Shown: positions 18,401-26,032, numbered from the stretch's first letter. The stretch: 64,000 bases of DNA from Bifidobacterium panos (GCF_012932445.1 NZ_JAAIIJ010000003.1:62001-126000), one strand, 5' to 3'. Notes: generated by a model from the sequence alone, not told the origin. Translations and numbers: made by a program.

Positions 18401-18842
18401 GCACACACTTACCGCCGTCTTCCAAATCCACAATTTTGTAATCCACAGGCAAGTATGTGGTAGGGCGGTGATGCTGCGGCCAGTTGAACTCGATACCGCC
18501 AGAGATCCATGGACCGGTCAGGCCCACGAGAGCTGGCTTGATCACATCATTACGGTACACAAAGTCATAACCGTTGGTCTTGTCCTTGGCGTACTGAATA
18601 CGGCCGCCAAGCTCAGGCAGCACAGTGACCTCGAGATACTCGTTTTCAAGAATTACCGCCTTATAAGTTTTGTCTTCTTTCTCGTCCTTGATGGATTCAA
18701 TTACCGGGTATGGGTAGACCTTACCGGTTGACCCTTGGTAGACACGCTTTTCGATGAACTGCGGGTTCTTATCCGGCTCGCCGAGACCATAAGTGGGAAT
18801 GATGAGCGTGGTGTCTTGAACGGTGACTGTATTAGCAGCCAT
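15438..18842 (-). CDS. DUF5107 and TPR-repeat protein, likely carbohydrate-active
   Basis: A 1134-residue protein. Residues about 40-370 form a DUF5107 domain with galactose-mutarotase-like character (LEVTVLPELGGRIQYAKDK, GPWISGGIEFNWPQHH, QTFLWWANPAVPVNDHT). A short beta-rich linker (about 375-480) precedes a long array of tetratricopeptide repeats to the end (for example YNLGLVNLYLADFAPEHLAKQYVDKAF). No signal peptide. Proteins of this build occur beside sugar-transport and glycosidase genes in Firmicutes and Actinobacteria; an enzymatic role on glycosides is suspected but not readable here. It is the first gene of the minus-strand sugar locus and has repeated operator-like sites in its promoter. 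Confidence 0.82.
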   Translation of the reverse strand: MAANTVTVQDTTLIIPTYGLGEPDKNPQFIEKRVYQGSTGKVYPYPVIESIKDEKEDKTYKAVILENEYLEVTVLPELGGRIQYAKDKTNGYDFVYRNDVIKPALVGLTGPWISGGIEFNWPQHHRPTTYLPVDYKIVDLEDGGKCVQCHDVDQMHGTEVVTTVALYPGKAYIAITGDLYNGTAFPQTFLWWANPAVPVNDHTRTVMPPDVTAVMDHGKRDVSRYPIATGTYYKHDYSEGVDIGRYKNVPVPTSYMAAGSNYNFVGGYDYEQDAGILHIADHHISPGKKQWVWGCGDFGKAWDRNLTDENGPYAELMTGVYTDNQPDFTWLKPFESKKFTQYFMPYKAVGLVKNATLDAVVNLEFGPVDPAKAAGETEGVDGHGLNDGQGRVTIYGTHKVEAARVSVTTSNGYVLFETISELSPTNIITAEFSTSGVTPTQITVTVIDTATGKTLVDYTQLPARTNKIPSPAEAALDPADVPTNEELLLTGLHLEQYRHATYLPDPYYLEGLKRDPGDARINNAYGRLLMRRGVFDKARPYFDKAIERLTRRNPNPYDSEAYYNLGLVNLYLADFAPEHLAKQYVDKAFDAFYKATWDNAQQEMSYYWMAAIATRRGDFADALDYVERGLIKNAKNLHACGLKAYILRKLGCTEDAAVTVDANLEADAFDYVSGFERFLTNGDETIFALMRGFTQNYLKVARDYAAFGAYEEALRLLARADQSDPMVNYYESWYSAKLNHAEAAKAFLKAAETADSAYCFPNKLEDIAVLRAAIALGESAGVNVAKALYYLGCLYYDRLQADFAIELWEQSKVIDPSFPTVHRNLSLAYYNKRGDSKRASVEMEEAFRLNPTDSRVFLELDQLHRTLGWNYEQRLKEFEQHLDVVQGRDDLTIEYLTVLNLTGHYAKAFELMGKRRFHPWEGGEGKITTQYRIALTLLAKDEMAAGDWARAKELLTQAQTYPENLGEGKLEGQKDNDLHYYLGLVERELGNREASEREFRLATVGPDEVRGAMYYNDQPAEMILFQGLAHKELGEKGAANARFYRLLDFGEQHLDDEVKIEYFAVSLPDFLIYDKDYTKMNRIHCEYIMALACIGMGEINRAERLLADALAIDPSHIQSNLFTDELANRHVIDR

Positions 18843-18863
18843 AATTGCTCCTTCGCAACAGTA

Positions 18864-18922
18864 TTTTTGTTTGTTGCTACCAGACTATGGCTTGTTTTGC
18901 TGCCATCTTTTTGTTTGTTGCT
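18864..18922 (-). promoter_or_regulatory. 15-bp direct repeats in the DUF5107 promoter
   Basis: TTTTTGTTTGTTGCT occurs at 18864-18878 and again at 18908-18922, 44 bp apart, about four helical turns. A related palindrome TTGCT-GTC-AGCAA is at 18973-18985. Spacing of direct repeats on one helix face is typical for AraC-type activators. The gap 18843-19045 otherwise holds no gene. Confidence 0.55.
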
Positions 18923-19045
18923 TCACTATATAGAAATACTGCTATTTGCTCATCGAATATCATCACAGCATATTGCTGTCAGCAACATCAGTCATCCCTC
19001 GCACAACTTTCGGATCCAGCCAGCCCTTTCCAATCCTCGTTCGCA

Positions 19046-19584
19046 TCACCATAATGGCACTTCCCCATCACAGAACCTCCCTGCCAGACGGCTCAGCGAA
19101 TCCGTCTTCCGGGACGAATGAACATCGTCTCGAATACTGGCGGGATGGTAAACGGGTTCGCCGTATGAATCTTGCAGACCGTCGGCATCCTTGACCAGAC
19201 CAAGCGACCATTCCAGACCGCCGCAATAGACCGCGATGCCATTGTTGCCCGACACGACCACATAACACGCGTCCCGCAGCGCCAACGCATGCCCAATGAC
19301 TTTCCCCTTGCGCTGCGCGGAATCGATTCCTTCCCGATAGCCAATGGACGAAATTTCACCTTGCCTCCAAGAACATCATCGTAGAAGCGGCCCGCCGGCC
19401 CATCCTTGTATGTCAGTCCGATAAGATGGCGGAAACGGTTCTTGTCCCAATGTATCTCATAGCGGGAGCCATCATCGCGGTGGATGATGGTGACGCTTCT
19501 GCCAAGAAGTTCGCGGTAGAACTGAGCACCCTTGCGCATGTCGTGGAGAATGCCCCTCTTCGAGCGTGTGCCCGACTGCGACAT
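19046..19584 (-). pseudogene. Frameshifted PBECR4-like gene
   Basis: From ATG at 19584 (AAGGGG upstream) the frame reads MSQSGTRSKRGILHD, AQFYRELLGR, then NRFRHLIGLTYKDGPAGRFYDD, a pattern like the phage Barnase-EndoU-ColicinE5/D-RelE-like (PBECR4) domain. Around 19350 the meaningful reading moves to another frame (GIDSAQRKGKVIGHALALRD, then ACYVVVSGNNGIAVYCGGLEW) and ends at 19046. One frameshift therefore splits a protein of about 178 residues. It could be a sequencing error or true decay. Such genes are usually found in mobile elements. Confidence 0.6.
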
Positions 19585-19599
19585 GATTCCCCTTCCCGC

Positions 19600-19800
19600 G
19601 AACAAAAAACAGGGCGCAGTTCACTTGCCGCCCTGCGCTGCTCCTCACCATACGGCGCAGTCAGCCGAAAACTTAACCTTCCCTTCTCAAACTCAAAGAT
19701 AAGCCAGCCCTGTTCGTCACCGTCGGTCAGGCGGTACAAAAACGACCTTGGGGATGTTTCGTTGCGTCCGTTTTTGTACGTAGCGACACGGCAACGGACA
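19600..19800 (-). other. Possible protein remnant upstream of the PBECR4-like gene
   Basis: The minus strand can be read as ATYKNGRNETSPRSFLYRL, then TDGDEQGWLIFEFEKGRLSF, then APYGEEQRRAASELRPVF without a good start codon or ribosome-binding site; the frame runs on into the next gene. It looks protein-like but is not recognised. It may be the end of a truncated neighbour. Confidence 0.3.
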
Positions 19801-19926
19801 CGGCCACGACTGACCGTGCAAACCCGAAAATGGAACCATTGTCGCCATGCTCCTCTGGATTCTGATTATCTATTGGCCGACATTATTGGTTTGCCAGTTG
19901 TCAGTTCCATGTGAATCCCAATTACA

Positions 19927-19960
19927 CAAGAAGCTCCCGACTATAGTCGGGAGCTTCTTG
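19927..19960. terminator. Perfect 34-bp palindromic terminator
   Basis: CAAGAAGCTCCCGACTA (19927-19943) is followed at once by its exact reverse complement (19944-19960). Placed after the small minus-strand frame at 19976-20116 and the dehydratase gene, it should stop transcription from that side; it could work both ways. Confidence 0.8.
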
Positions 19961-19975
19961 TTCTGTCGCATTGGA

Positions 19976-20116
19976 TTATTCGTGGGACGGGATGGCTACC
20001 CGCCATTTGTCACGCCCTAATTTCACGAGAGTGGCGGAGAAACCCGCGGCCTCGACGTACGCCATGTAGGCCATGGCGACGGCGTACCCGGAACAGACCT
20101 TGCTCTGCGGAATCAT
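19976..20116 (-). CDS. Small uncharacterised protein (46 residues)
   Basis: ATG at 20116 begins MIPQSKVCSGYAVAMAYMAY and the product ends GRDKWRVAIPSHE. The C-terminal half (VEAAGFSATLVKLGRDKWRV) faintly resembles the end of SPOR-like or phage-type small domains. There is no good Shine-Dalgarno sequence. It lies 20 bp after the dehydratase gene and before a perfect palindromic terminator. It may be a real small gene or the tail of a lost one. Confidence 0.4.
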   Translation of the reverse strand: MIPQSKVCSGYAVAMAYMAYVEAAGFSATLVKLGRDKWRVAIPSHE

Positions 20117-20136
20117 GGCAATCACCAACCCAGCGA

Positions 20137-21234
20137 TCAGAACTTGTGCTCGTTGATGTAGTCCCAGTTGAGCTCAAGGCCGTGGCCCGGAGCGGTCGGC
20201 GGGACCCAATATCCGTGATCGATGTTGTCGGACGGCTTGAAGATGCCCAGGGCAGTCCAAGTGCCGCCATCGGTCATTTCGGAGGCGTAGATGTTCGGGA
20301 CGCAGGAGAGCAGCGAGGCGCTCAGTTCCATCACGAAGTGCGGGGTCATGGGCAGGTTGTGCGCACGCGCCGCGGCCGCGATGTCGAGGTAGCCGGTGAT
20401 GCCGCCGACTCGACCCAGATCCGCCTGCACGTAGTCGCAGGAGCCCTGCTCGAAGTGCTGGTTGAACTGGTTGAGCGTGTAGGTGTTCTCACCCAAGGCG
20501 ATCGGGGTGTTCACGCGCTCGCGCAGCACCTTGTGGCCGACGATGTCGTCGCTGGGCAGCGGCTCTTCGATCCACAGCAGGTTCAGATGGTCGAACTTCT
20601 TGAAGGCGCGCAGGGCGGCCGGCAGGCTCCAGCCCTGGTTGGCGTCGACGGCCAGCGGGAAGCCGGGCACGGCCTCCTGAATCTTGGTCAGACGCTCGAC
20701 GTCCTCCTCAATGTCCGGCTTGCCGACCTTGACCTTGGCGCAGATGTAGCCTTCGGCCTTCCAGCGCTTGACCTGCTCGATCACCTCTTCGACGGTGAGG
20801 TTCAGGTTGATGCCGGAGCCATACAGCGGGACGCGGTCGCGCACCTTGCCGAGCAGGTCGTACAGCGACACGTCCAGCGACTTGGCGAGCAGGTCCCAGT
20901 AGGCGATGTCCAGGGCGGACAGCGCGTGGGTGGTGACGCCGGCGCCGCCGACATCGTGGATGTACTTGTAGGAGCGACGCCACAGACCCTGCGGCGAAAC
21001 CTTCAAACCAATGACATCGGGGATAATCTCCTCATCCAGCTGCGCGATGGTGGCACCACACCAACCGGAGGTGTGGCTGAAGCCCACGCCAGTCAGACCG
21101 TTGGAACCCATCACTTCGGCGATGACGACCTCGATGTTCTCCACGTGGTGGATCTGGTCGCCCCACGGCCCTTCGGGCAGCGGCACGCGGGTGGGAGTGA
21201 GCTTGATGCTTTCAATGGTTGGGATTTCCTTCAT
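20137..21234 (-). CDS. Enolase-superfamily sugar-acid dehydratase
   Basis: A 365-residue mandelate racemase/muconate lactonizing-type enzyme. The capping domain is followed by the barrel with catalytic KxK (Lys167, Lys169 in AKVKVG), metal ligands Asp197, Glu223 and Glu249, Asp272, and His299 in TPHFVMEL. Lys-plus-His chemistry is typical of acid-sugar dehydratases such as talarate/galactarate, fuconate or gluconate dehydratases; the PHF-MEL stretch recalls talarate/galactarate dehydratase. The product would be a 2-keto-3-deoxy sugar acid. Its gene follows the MFS carrier and is divergent from the KDG-pathway genes, which suits feeding that pathway. Exact substrate unknown. Confidence 0.85.
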   Translation of the reverse strand: MKEIPTIESIKLTPTRVPLPEGPWGDQIHHVENIEVVIAEVMGSNGLTGVGFSHTSGWCGATIAQLDEEIIPDVIGLKVSPQGLWRRSYKYIHDVGGAGVTTHALSALDIAYWDLLAKSLDVSLYDLLGKVRDRVPLYGSGINLNLTVEEVIEQVKRWKAEGYICAKVKVGKPDIEEDVERLTKIQEAVPGFPLAVDANQGWSLPAALRAFKKFDHLNLLWIEEPLPSDDIVGHKVLRERVNTPIALGENTYTLNQFNQHFEQGSCDYVQADLGRVGGITGYLDIAAAARAHNLPMTPHFVMELSASLLSCVPNIYASEMTDGGTWTALGIFKPSDNIDHGYWVPPTAPGHGLELNWDYINEHKF

Positions 21235-21329
21235 GATGTTCCTTTTCCTTTATGTACTTGCTATTTGTTGCTTTGTGTTGGTTTATTGGATGGTGGCCGA
21301 CGCGCCGCACGGACGCGCCGGCATGGTAC

Positions 21330-22739
21330 TTACTTGGATTCCGCGGCTCCCTCCTTCTTGATGGTGTCCGCGGAAACCGCGTGGTTGAACACTTCGGGAA
21401 GGATGAAGGTGGCCGCCAAGAACGCGATAATCGGGAAGATGACGACGATGAGATCGGCCTTGACCACACCGAGCTGCTCGAACAGCACCGGAAACACCCA
21501 CAACGTGACGAACGAGGCGAGCTTGACGAAGGTGTAGGCGATGCCGGAGGCTGCGCCACGATAGGCGGGCTTGGCAACCAGGGAGGCGACGGTCTGGCCG
21601 CTCTCGGAAGACCAGTAGTGACCCCACAGCATGATGCCGGAACCGAGGATAATGATGAACATCTGGTTGTTGGCAATGCCGATGACGGAGATGACGATGC
21701 CCACGGCCACCAAGCCGAAGCCCCACTGGCTTAGGCCCTTATGGCCGATCTTCGGCAACAGCATCGGCCCGACGAATGCGGAGATCGAGGCGAGGATGTA
21801 GACCACGAACATGGCCAGGTTGTTCTGCACCAGAGTCGCGATGCCGAGGCCGGCGAGGATGGTGGGCAGATAGAAGGAGAAAGAGTAGTTCTCAAGCGCC
21901 TGCACAAAGTTGGAGATCCAAGCGAAGATGGTGGAACGGCGGGTGAATTCGTCGGAGAACAGATCCTTGACGGTCTCGCCCCAAGTCGGACGAGGGAGGG
22001 TCATGTTCTCGTCGGGCACAACACCGGCGAGCACATCCTTGCCGTAGTAGTCAGCCGCGACCTTGCGCGCTTCCACGAAGCGGCCATGCTCAACGTACCA
22101 AGTCGGGGTCTCCGGCAGGTTGTGACGGGCGAGCAGCAGCAGAACGGCGGGAATGGCCGGAATGGCGAGGATGATACGCCACGTGATGTTCGGGCTCAGG
22201 CTGCCCAGCTCGAAAGCGGTGACCAGCGCGATGGCGCACAGGATGCCGAGCGAGAACATGAACTGCCACCTGTTGGCCATCACTTCTCGCTTGCCCTTGG
22301 GCATGATCTCCATCATGTAGGTGAAGCCGTTGGCCACATCGGCACCAACCGGGATGCCGGCGATGCAACGGATGACAGCCAGCGCGGCCATGCTCGGGGC
22401 GAGGCCTTGGGCGACGGCGCAGATGGCGAACATCGTCATGGAGGCCATGAAGATGTTGCGGCGTCCGTACTTATCAGTCAGCCAACCACCGAGAATGGCA
22501 CCGACGATGGCGCCCAGCTGGGTGCCCGCCGAGGTGAAGCCCAGCAACGCGGCGGAGGGATGGAACACATCCTTCAGGTGCGTCATGATGAACGACATCG
22601 AATAGATGTCCCACGATTCGATCAGCAACGCCGTCACCATCAGCCAGCCGGCCTTTGATGCGTGCTTCGCCTCCTGACGATCGAGAATGGCCTTCGCCTG
22701 CTCGATCGTGTCGTAGATGGCCAGATTAGCTTTCGCCAT
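21330..22739 (-). CDS. MFS transporter, probable sugar-acid:H+ symporter
   Basis: A 469-residue major facilitator protein with 12 predicted helices. The loop 2-3 signature reads GGWLTDKYGRRN; a second, conserved acidic/arginine region follows in helix 4 (VIRCIAGIPVGADVANG). ATG at 22739 has AAGGAG at a good distance. It lies 95 bp upstream of the dehydratase gene on the same strand and divergent from the transketolase gene. Import of the sugar acid degraded by the locus is the simplest role; uronate, aldonate or aldarate are all possible. Confidence 0.88.
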   Translation of the reverse strand: MAKANLAIYDTIEQAKAILDRQEAKHASKAGWLMVTALLIESWDIYSMSFIMTHLKDVFHPSAALLGFTSAGTQLGAIVGAILGGWLTDKYGRRNIFMASMTMFAICAVAQGLAPSMAALAVIRCIAGIPVGADVANGFTYMMEIMPKGKREVMANRWQFMFSLGILCAIALVTAFELGSLSPNITWRIILAIPAIPAVLLLLARHNLPETPTWYVEHGRFVEARKVAADYYGKDVLAGVVPDENMTLPRPTWGETVKDLFSDEFTRRSTIFAWISNFVQALENYSFSFYLPTILAGLGIATLVQNNLAMFVVYILASISAFVGPMLLPKIGHKGLSQWGFGLVAVGIVISVIGIANNQMFIIILGSGIMLWGHYWSSESGQTVASLVAKPAYRGAASGIAYTFVKLASFVTLWVFPVLFEQLGVVKADLIVVIFPIIAFLAATFILPEVFNHAVSADTIKKEGAAESK

Positions 22740-22837
22740 ATCAGCACACTCCTTTGTGTCCGGGAACAACGTCTCATCAATGAGTCATCATTCCATATTC
22801 CACGTTGGTGAACCATTGGTGAACTCCGTCACCACCG

Positions 22838-22911
22838 TGGTATTTTTTTCATATACGTGTGATATATTAGATACCAACAAAGGAATTTGTCAACACGACA
22901 CACACGTGTCG
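22838..22911. promoter_or_regulatory. Divergent promoter with operator-like palindromes
   Basis: TGGTAT (22838-22843) mirrors ATACCA (22871-22876), enclosing ATATACGTGTGATATAT (22851-22867). Downstream lies CGACAC-ACAC-GTGTCG (22896-22911). Both carry ACGTGT. The region separates the MFS/dehydratase genes from the transketolase operon and is a likely site for the GntR regulator at 28783-29442. Confidence 0.5.
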
Positions 22912-23019
22912 CCGCAAAATCCTTTGATATATAAACAAAACAGCGCACCCACCGAAGTAGCTGCCAACGAAGGCGGAACTTCAATCCGCGTGCAACCTCA
23001 CAGTGAAAGGAAACCGTTC

Positions 23020-25122
23020 ATGACCGAATTCAACTGGTCCGAACTGGATACCAGAGCCGTCAACATGGGCAAGGTCTTGTCCGCCGATGCAGTGGAGCAC
23101 GCAGGGCACGGACACCCCGGCTCGGCCATCTCCCTGCAGCCGATCACCTACACGCTGTATCAGCACTTCATCAAGCACGACCCGGCCGACCCGAAATGGC
23201 CCGGCCGCGACCGCTTTGTGCTTTCGGGCGGCCATGCCTCGCTGAGCCAATACATTCAGCTGTATTACGCCGGCTATCTGAATATCGACGACATCAAGAA
23301 CTTCCGCGGCGGCGACGAAAGCCGCACCCCCGGGCACCCCGAATACGGCCTGACGCCCGGCCTGGAAATCACCACCGGCCCGCTCGGCCAGGGCTTGGCT
23401 TCGGCCGTCGGCTTCGCCTACGGGCAGCGCTATCAGCGCGGACTGCTCGACCCGGATGCCCCCGCCGGCACCTCGCCGTTCGACCATAAGGTGTGGGTCG
23501 TGTGCGGCGAAGGCGACGTGGAGGAAGGCGTCTCCGCCGAGGCGTGCTCGTTGGCAGGCAATCAGAAGCTCGGCAATCTCACCGTCATCTTCGACGCGAA
23601 CCATATTCAAATCGAGGGCGAAACGCAGATCGCGTTCGCCGAGGACATCCTCAAGCGCTACGAAGCGTATGGCTGGTACACCGACGAGGTGAGCTTCATC
23701 CAGCCCGACGGTTCCTATAAAGAGGACACCGAAGCGCTGGCCGCCGCCCTGCACAAGGCGGAGCAGGTCACAGACCGCCCGCATTTCATCAAGGTGGACA
23801 CGCTGATCGCATGGCCCACCCCCGGCAAGGTCAACGACCCTTCCACGCACGGCGCACTGCTGGGCGCGAAGGCCATTGCGGATTTGAAGAACCTGCTCGG
23901 CTTCGACCCGGAGCAAACCTTCCAAGTGGACGAAGAGGCGCTGACCCACGCCCGCGAAGTCGCGCAGCGCGGCAAGGAAGCCCACGAGGAGTGGAACAAG
24001 CGCTATGAGGCATGGCGCGCGAACAACCCCGACAAAGCGGCGCTGTATGACCGCATCAAGGCCGGGAAGCTGCCGGAAGGCTTCGACAAGGCCATCGACG
24101 ATCTTGAGGCCACCTATGAAGTCGGCAAGGAAGTCGCCACGCGAGCCGCGTCCGGCGCCGTGCTCAACGCCATCGCGCCGGTGATGCCGGAACTGTGGGG
24201 CGGTTCGGCCGATTTGGGCGGTGCCAACCTCACCGACATCGACGGTGCAACCTCGTTCGCACCCGAGGAATACGCCACCTCGCAGCACCCGAAGGCCGGC
24301 CCCTATGGCCGCCAGATGCACTTCGGCGTGCGCGAATTCGCGATGGGCGCCATCACCAACGGCATTCTGCTGGATTCGGACACCCGCCCGTTCAGCGGCA
24401 CCTTCTTCCAGTTCGCCGACTACGAGCGCGGAGCCGTGCGTCTCGCCGCACTGATGGAGATTCCCAACCTGTATGTCTGGACGCACGATTCCGTCGGCCT
24501 TGGCCAGGACGGCCCCACCCACCAGCCGGTGGAACATCTGGCGGCATATCGCGCCATCCCGAACCTCGAAGTGGTGCGCCCCGCCGATGAATACGAAACC
24601 GCCGAGGCATACCGTTACTTCTTCGAGAAGGACAACACCCTTCCGACCGCGATGGTGCTGAGCCGTCAGGTGCTACCGACGCTGGCCGAAACTGCCGCTC
24701 TTGCCAAGGACGGCGTCAAGAAGGGCGCCTACATCCTCAAGGACAGCGAGGGCACCCCGGATGTGATCATCATGGCCACCGGTTCCGAAGTGCAGGTCGC
24801 GCTTGAAGCCGCAACGACGCTTGAAGGCAAGGGCGTCAAGGCGCGCGTGGTTTCCATGCCGTCGATGGAGTGGTTCGAGCAGCAGGATCAGGCATATCGC
24901 GACAGCGTGCTGCCGCCCACCGTGTTCGCTCGCGTTTCTGTCGAAGCCGGCTTGGCTCAGCCCTGGCACAAGTACCTCGGCACGTTCGGCAAGGCCGTTT
25001 CCGTCGAAACGTTCGGATTGCAAGGCGAAGGCCTGCACAATCTCAAGACGCTCGGCATCAACGCGGAGCATGTCGTCGAGGCGGCGGGCGAATCGATTGA
25101 AGCGGCTTCCGTGATGAAGTGA
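23020..25122 (+). CDS. tkt: Transketolase
   Basis: A 700-residue thiamine-diphosphate enzyme moving two-carbon units between sugar phosphates. ATG at 23020 follows AAAGGA. The N-terminal half has GHGHPGSAISL and the cofactor motif GEGDVEEG with FDANHIQIEG; the second half holds DSVGLGQDGPTHQPVE, the transketolase signature; the C-terminal domain is complete. In bifidobacteria transketolase normally serves the bifid shunt. Here it heads the KDG-pathway genes with no transaldolase beside it, though the 79-bp gap to the SDR gene could hold a separate promoter. Whether this is the only transketolase gene of the genome is not visible. Confidence 0.93.
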   Translation: MTEFNWSELDTRAVNMGKVLSADAVEHAGHGHPGSAISLQPITYTLYQHFIKHDPADPKWPGRDRFVLSGGHASLSQYIQLYYAGYLNIDDIKNFRGGDESRTPGHPEYGLTPGLEITTGPLGQGLASAVGFAYGQRYQRGLLDPDAPAGTSPFDHKVWVVCGEGDVEEGVSAEACSLAGNQKLGNLTVIFDANHIQIEGETQIAFAEDILKRYEAYGWYTDEVSFIQPDGSYKEDTEALAAALHKAEQVTDRPHFIKVDTLIAWPTPGKVNDPSTHGALLGAKAIADLKNLLGFDPEQTFQVDEEALTHAREVAQRGKEAHEEWNKRYEAWRANNPDKAALYDRIKAGKLPEGFDKAIDDLEATYEVGKEVATRAASGAVLNAIAPVMPELWGGSADLGGANLTDIDGATSFAPEEYATSQHPKAGPYGRQMHFGVREFAMGAITNGILLDSDTRPFSGTFFQFADYERGAVRLAALMEIPNLYVWTHDSVGLGQDGPTHQPVEHLAAYRAIPNLEVVRPADEYETAEAYRYFFEKDNTLPTAMVLSRQVLPTLAETAALAKDGVKKGAYILKDSEGTPDVIIMATGSEVQVALEAATTLEGKGVKARVVSMPSMEWFEQQDQAYRDSVLPPTVFARVSVEAGLAQPWHKYLGTFGKAVSVETFGLQGEGLHNLKTLGINAEHVVEAAGESIEAASVMK

Positions 25123-25164
25123 CGGCTCAACTCAAATCAATTACACAATCGAACACAGCCAGGA

Positions 25165-25190
25165 ACACACTGAATTAACACACTGAATTA
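25165..25190 (+). repeat. Perfect 13-bp tandem duplication before the SDR gene
   Basis: ACACACTGAATTA occurs twice head to tail, immediately followed by the AGGAG ribosome-binding site and the ATG at 25202. Confidence 0.9.
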
Positions 25191-25201
25191 AGGAGAACAA
25201 C

Positions 25202-26011
25202 ATGGCATTCGATATGAAGAGTTTTTCGCTTGAGGGCAAGGTCGCGTTGGTGACTGGTGCTTCGTATGGCATCGGTTTCGCGATCGCTTCGGCGTTCGCG
25301 GCGGCCGGCGCGAAGATCGCGTTCAACGACCGCAGCCAAGAGGCGGTGGATCGCGGTTTGGCTTCCTACAAGGAGGCGGGTATTGATGCGCGTGGTTATG
25401 TGGCTGATGTCACGGACGAGGCGGCGGTGAACGCTCTGGTCGCGGATATCGAGCGCGATTTCGGCACGTCGCCTGACGTTCTGGTGAATAACGCGGGTAT
25501 CATCAAGCGTATTCCGATGGTGGAGATGAGTGCGGAGGAATGGCGTCAGGTGGTGGATATCGACCTGACCGGCCCGTTCATCGTCTCGAAGGCGGTGTTG
25601 CCGGGGATGATTGCGAAGGGTCATGGCAAGATCATTAATATTTGTTCGATGATGAGTGAGTTGGGTCGTGAGACGGTGTCGGCGTATGCGGCGGCCAAGG
25701 GTGGTTTGAAGATGCTGACTCGCAATATTTGTTCGGAGTATGGCGAGGCGAACATCCAGTGCAATGCGATTGGTCCGGGGTATATCGCGACTCCGCAGAC
25801 GGCGCCGTTGCGTGAGCGTCAGGCTGATGGTTCTCGTCATCCGTTTGATCAGTTCATTATCGCGAAGACTCCGGCGGCTCGCTGGGGGTCTCCTGAGGAT
25901 CTGATGGGTCCGGCGGTGTTTTTGGCGTCGGGTGCGTCTGATTTCGTGAACGGTCATGTTTTGTATGTCGATGGCGGGATTTTGGCGTATATCGGCAAGC
26001 AGCCGGCCTGA
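25202..26011 (+). CDS. SDR dehydrogenase, DhuD / KduD / gluconate 5-dehydrogenase type
   Basis: A 269-residue NAD(P)-dependent oxidoreductase. The cofactor motif is TGASYGIG (18-25), the structural NNAG motif is followed by IIKRIPM, and the catalytic set is Ser149, Tyr162, Lys166 (YAAAK). NAGIIKRIPM is characteristic of the KduD/DhuD/gluconate 5-dehydrogenase branch. Beside an RpiB-like isomerase, KDG kinase and KDPG aldolase it most likely reduces a 3-deoxy-hexosulosonate to 2-keto-3-deoxygluconate, as streptococcal DhuD does. 5-keto-gluconate reduction is the main alternative. AAGGAG precedes the start. Confidence 0.85.
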   Translation: MAFDMKSFSLEGKVALVTGASYGIGFAIASAFAAAGAKIAFNDRSQEAVDRGLASYKEAGIDARGYVADVTDEAAVNALVADIERDFGTSPDVLVNNAGIIKRIPMVEMSAEEWRQVVDIDLTGPFIVSKAVLPGMIAKGHGKIINICSMMSELGRETVSAYAAAKGGLKMLTRNICSEYGEANIQCNAIGPGYIATPQTAPLRERQADGSRHPFDQFIIAKTPAARWGSPEDLMGPAVFLASGASDFVNGHVLYVDGGILAYIGKQPA

Positions 26012-26032
26012 CCGGACAAGGGCGAGGTTGTG

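Noticed and set aside
22717..23019. Upstream extension of the transketolase frame
   Set aside because: Runs through the divergent promoter; the family start at 23020 follows AAAGGA.
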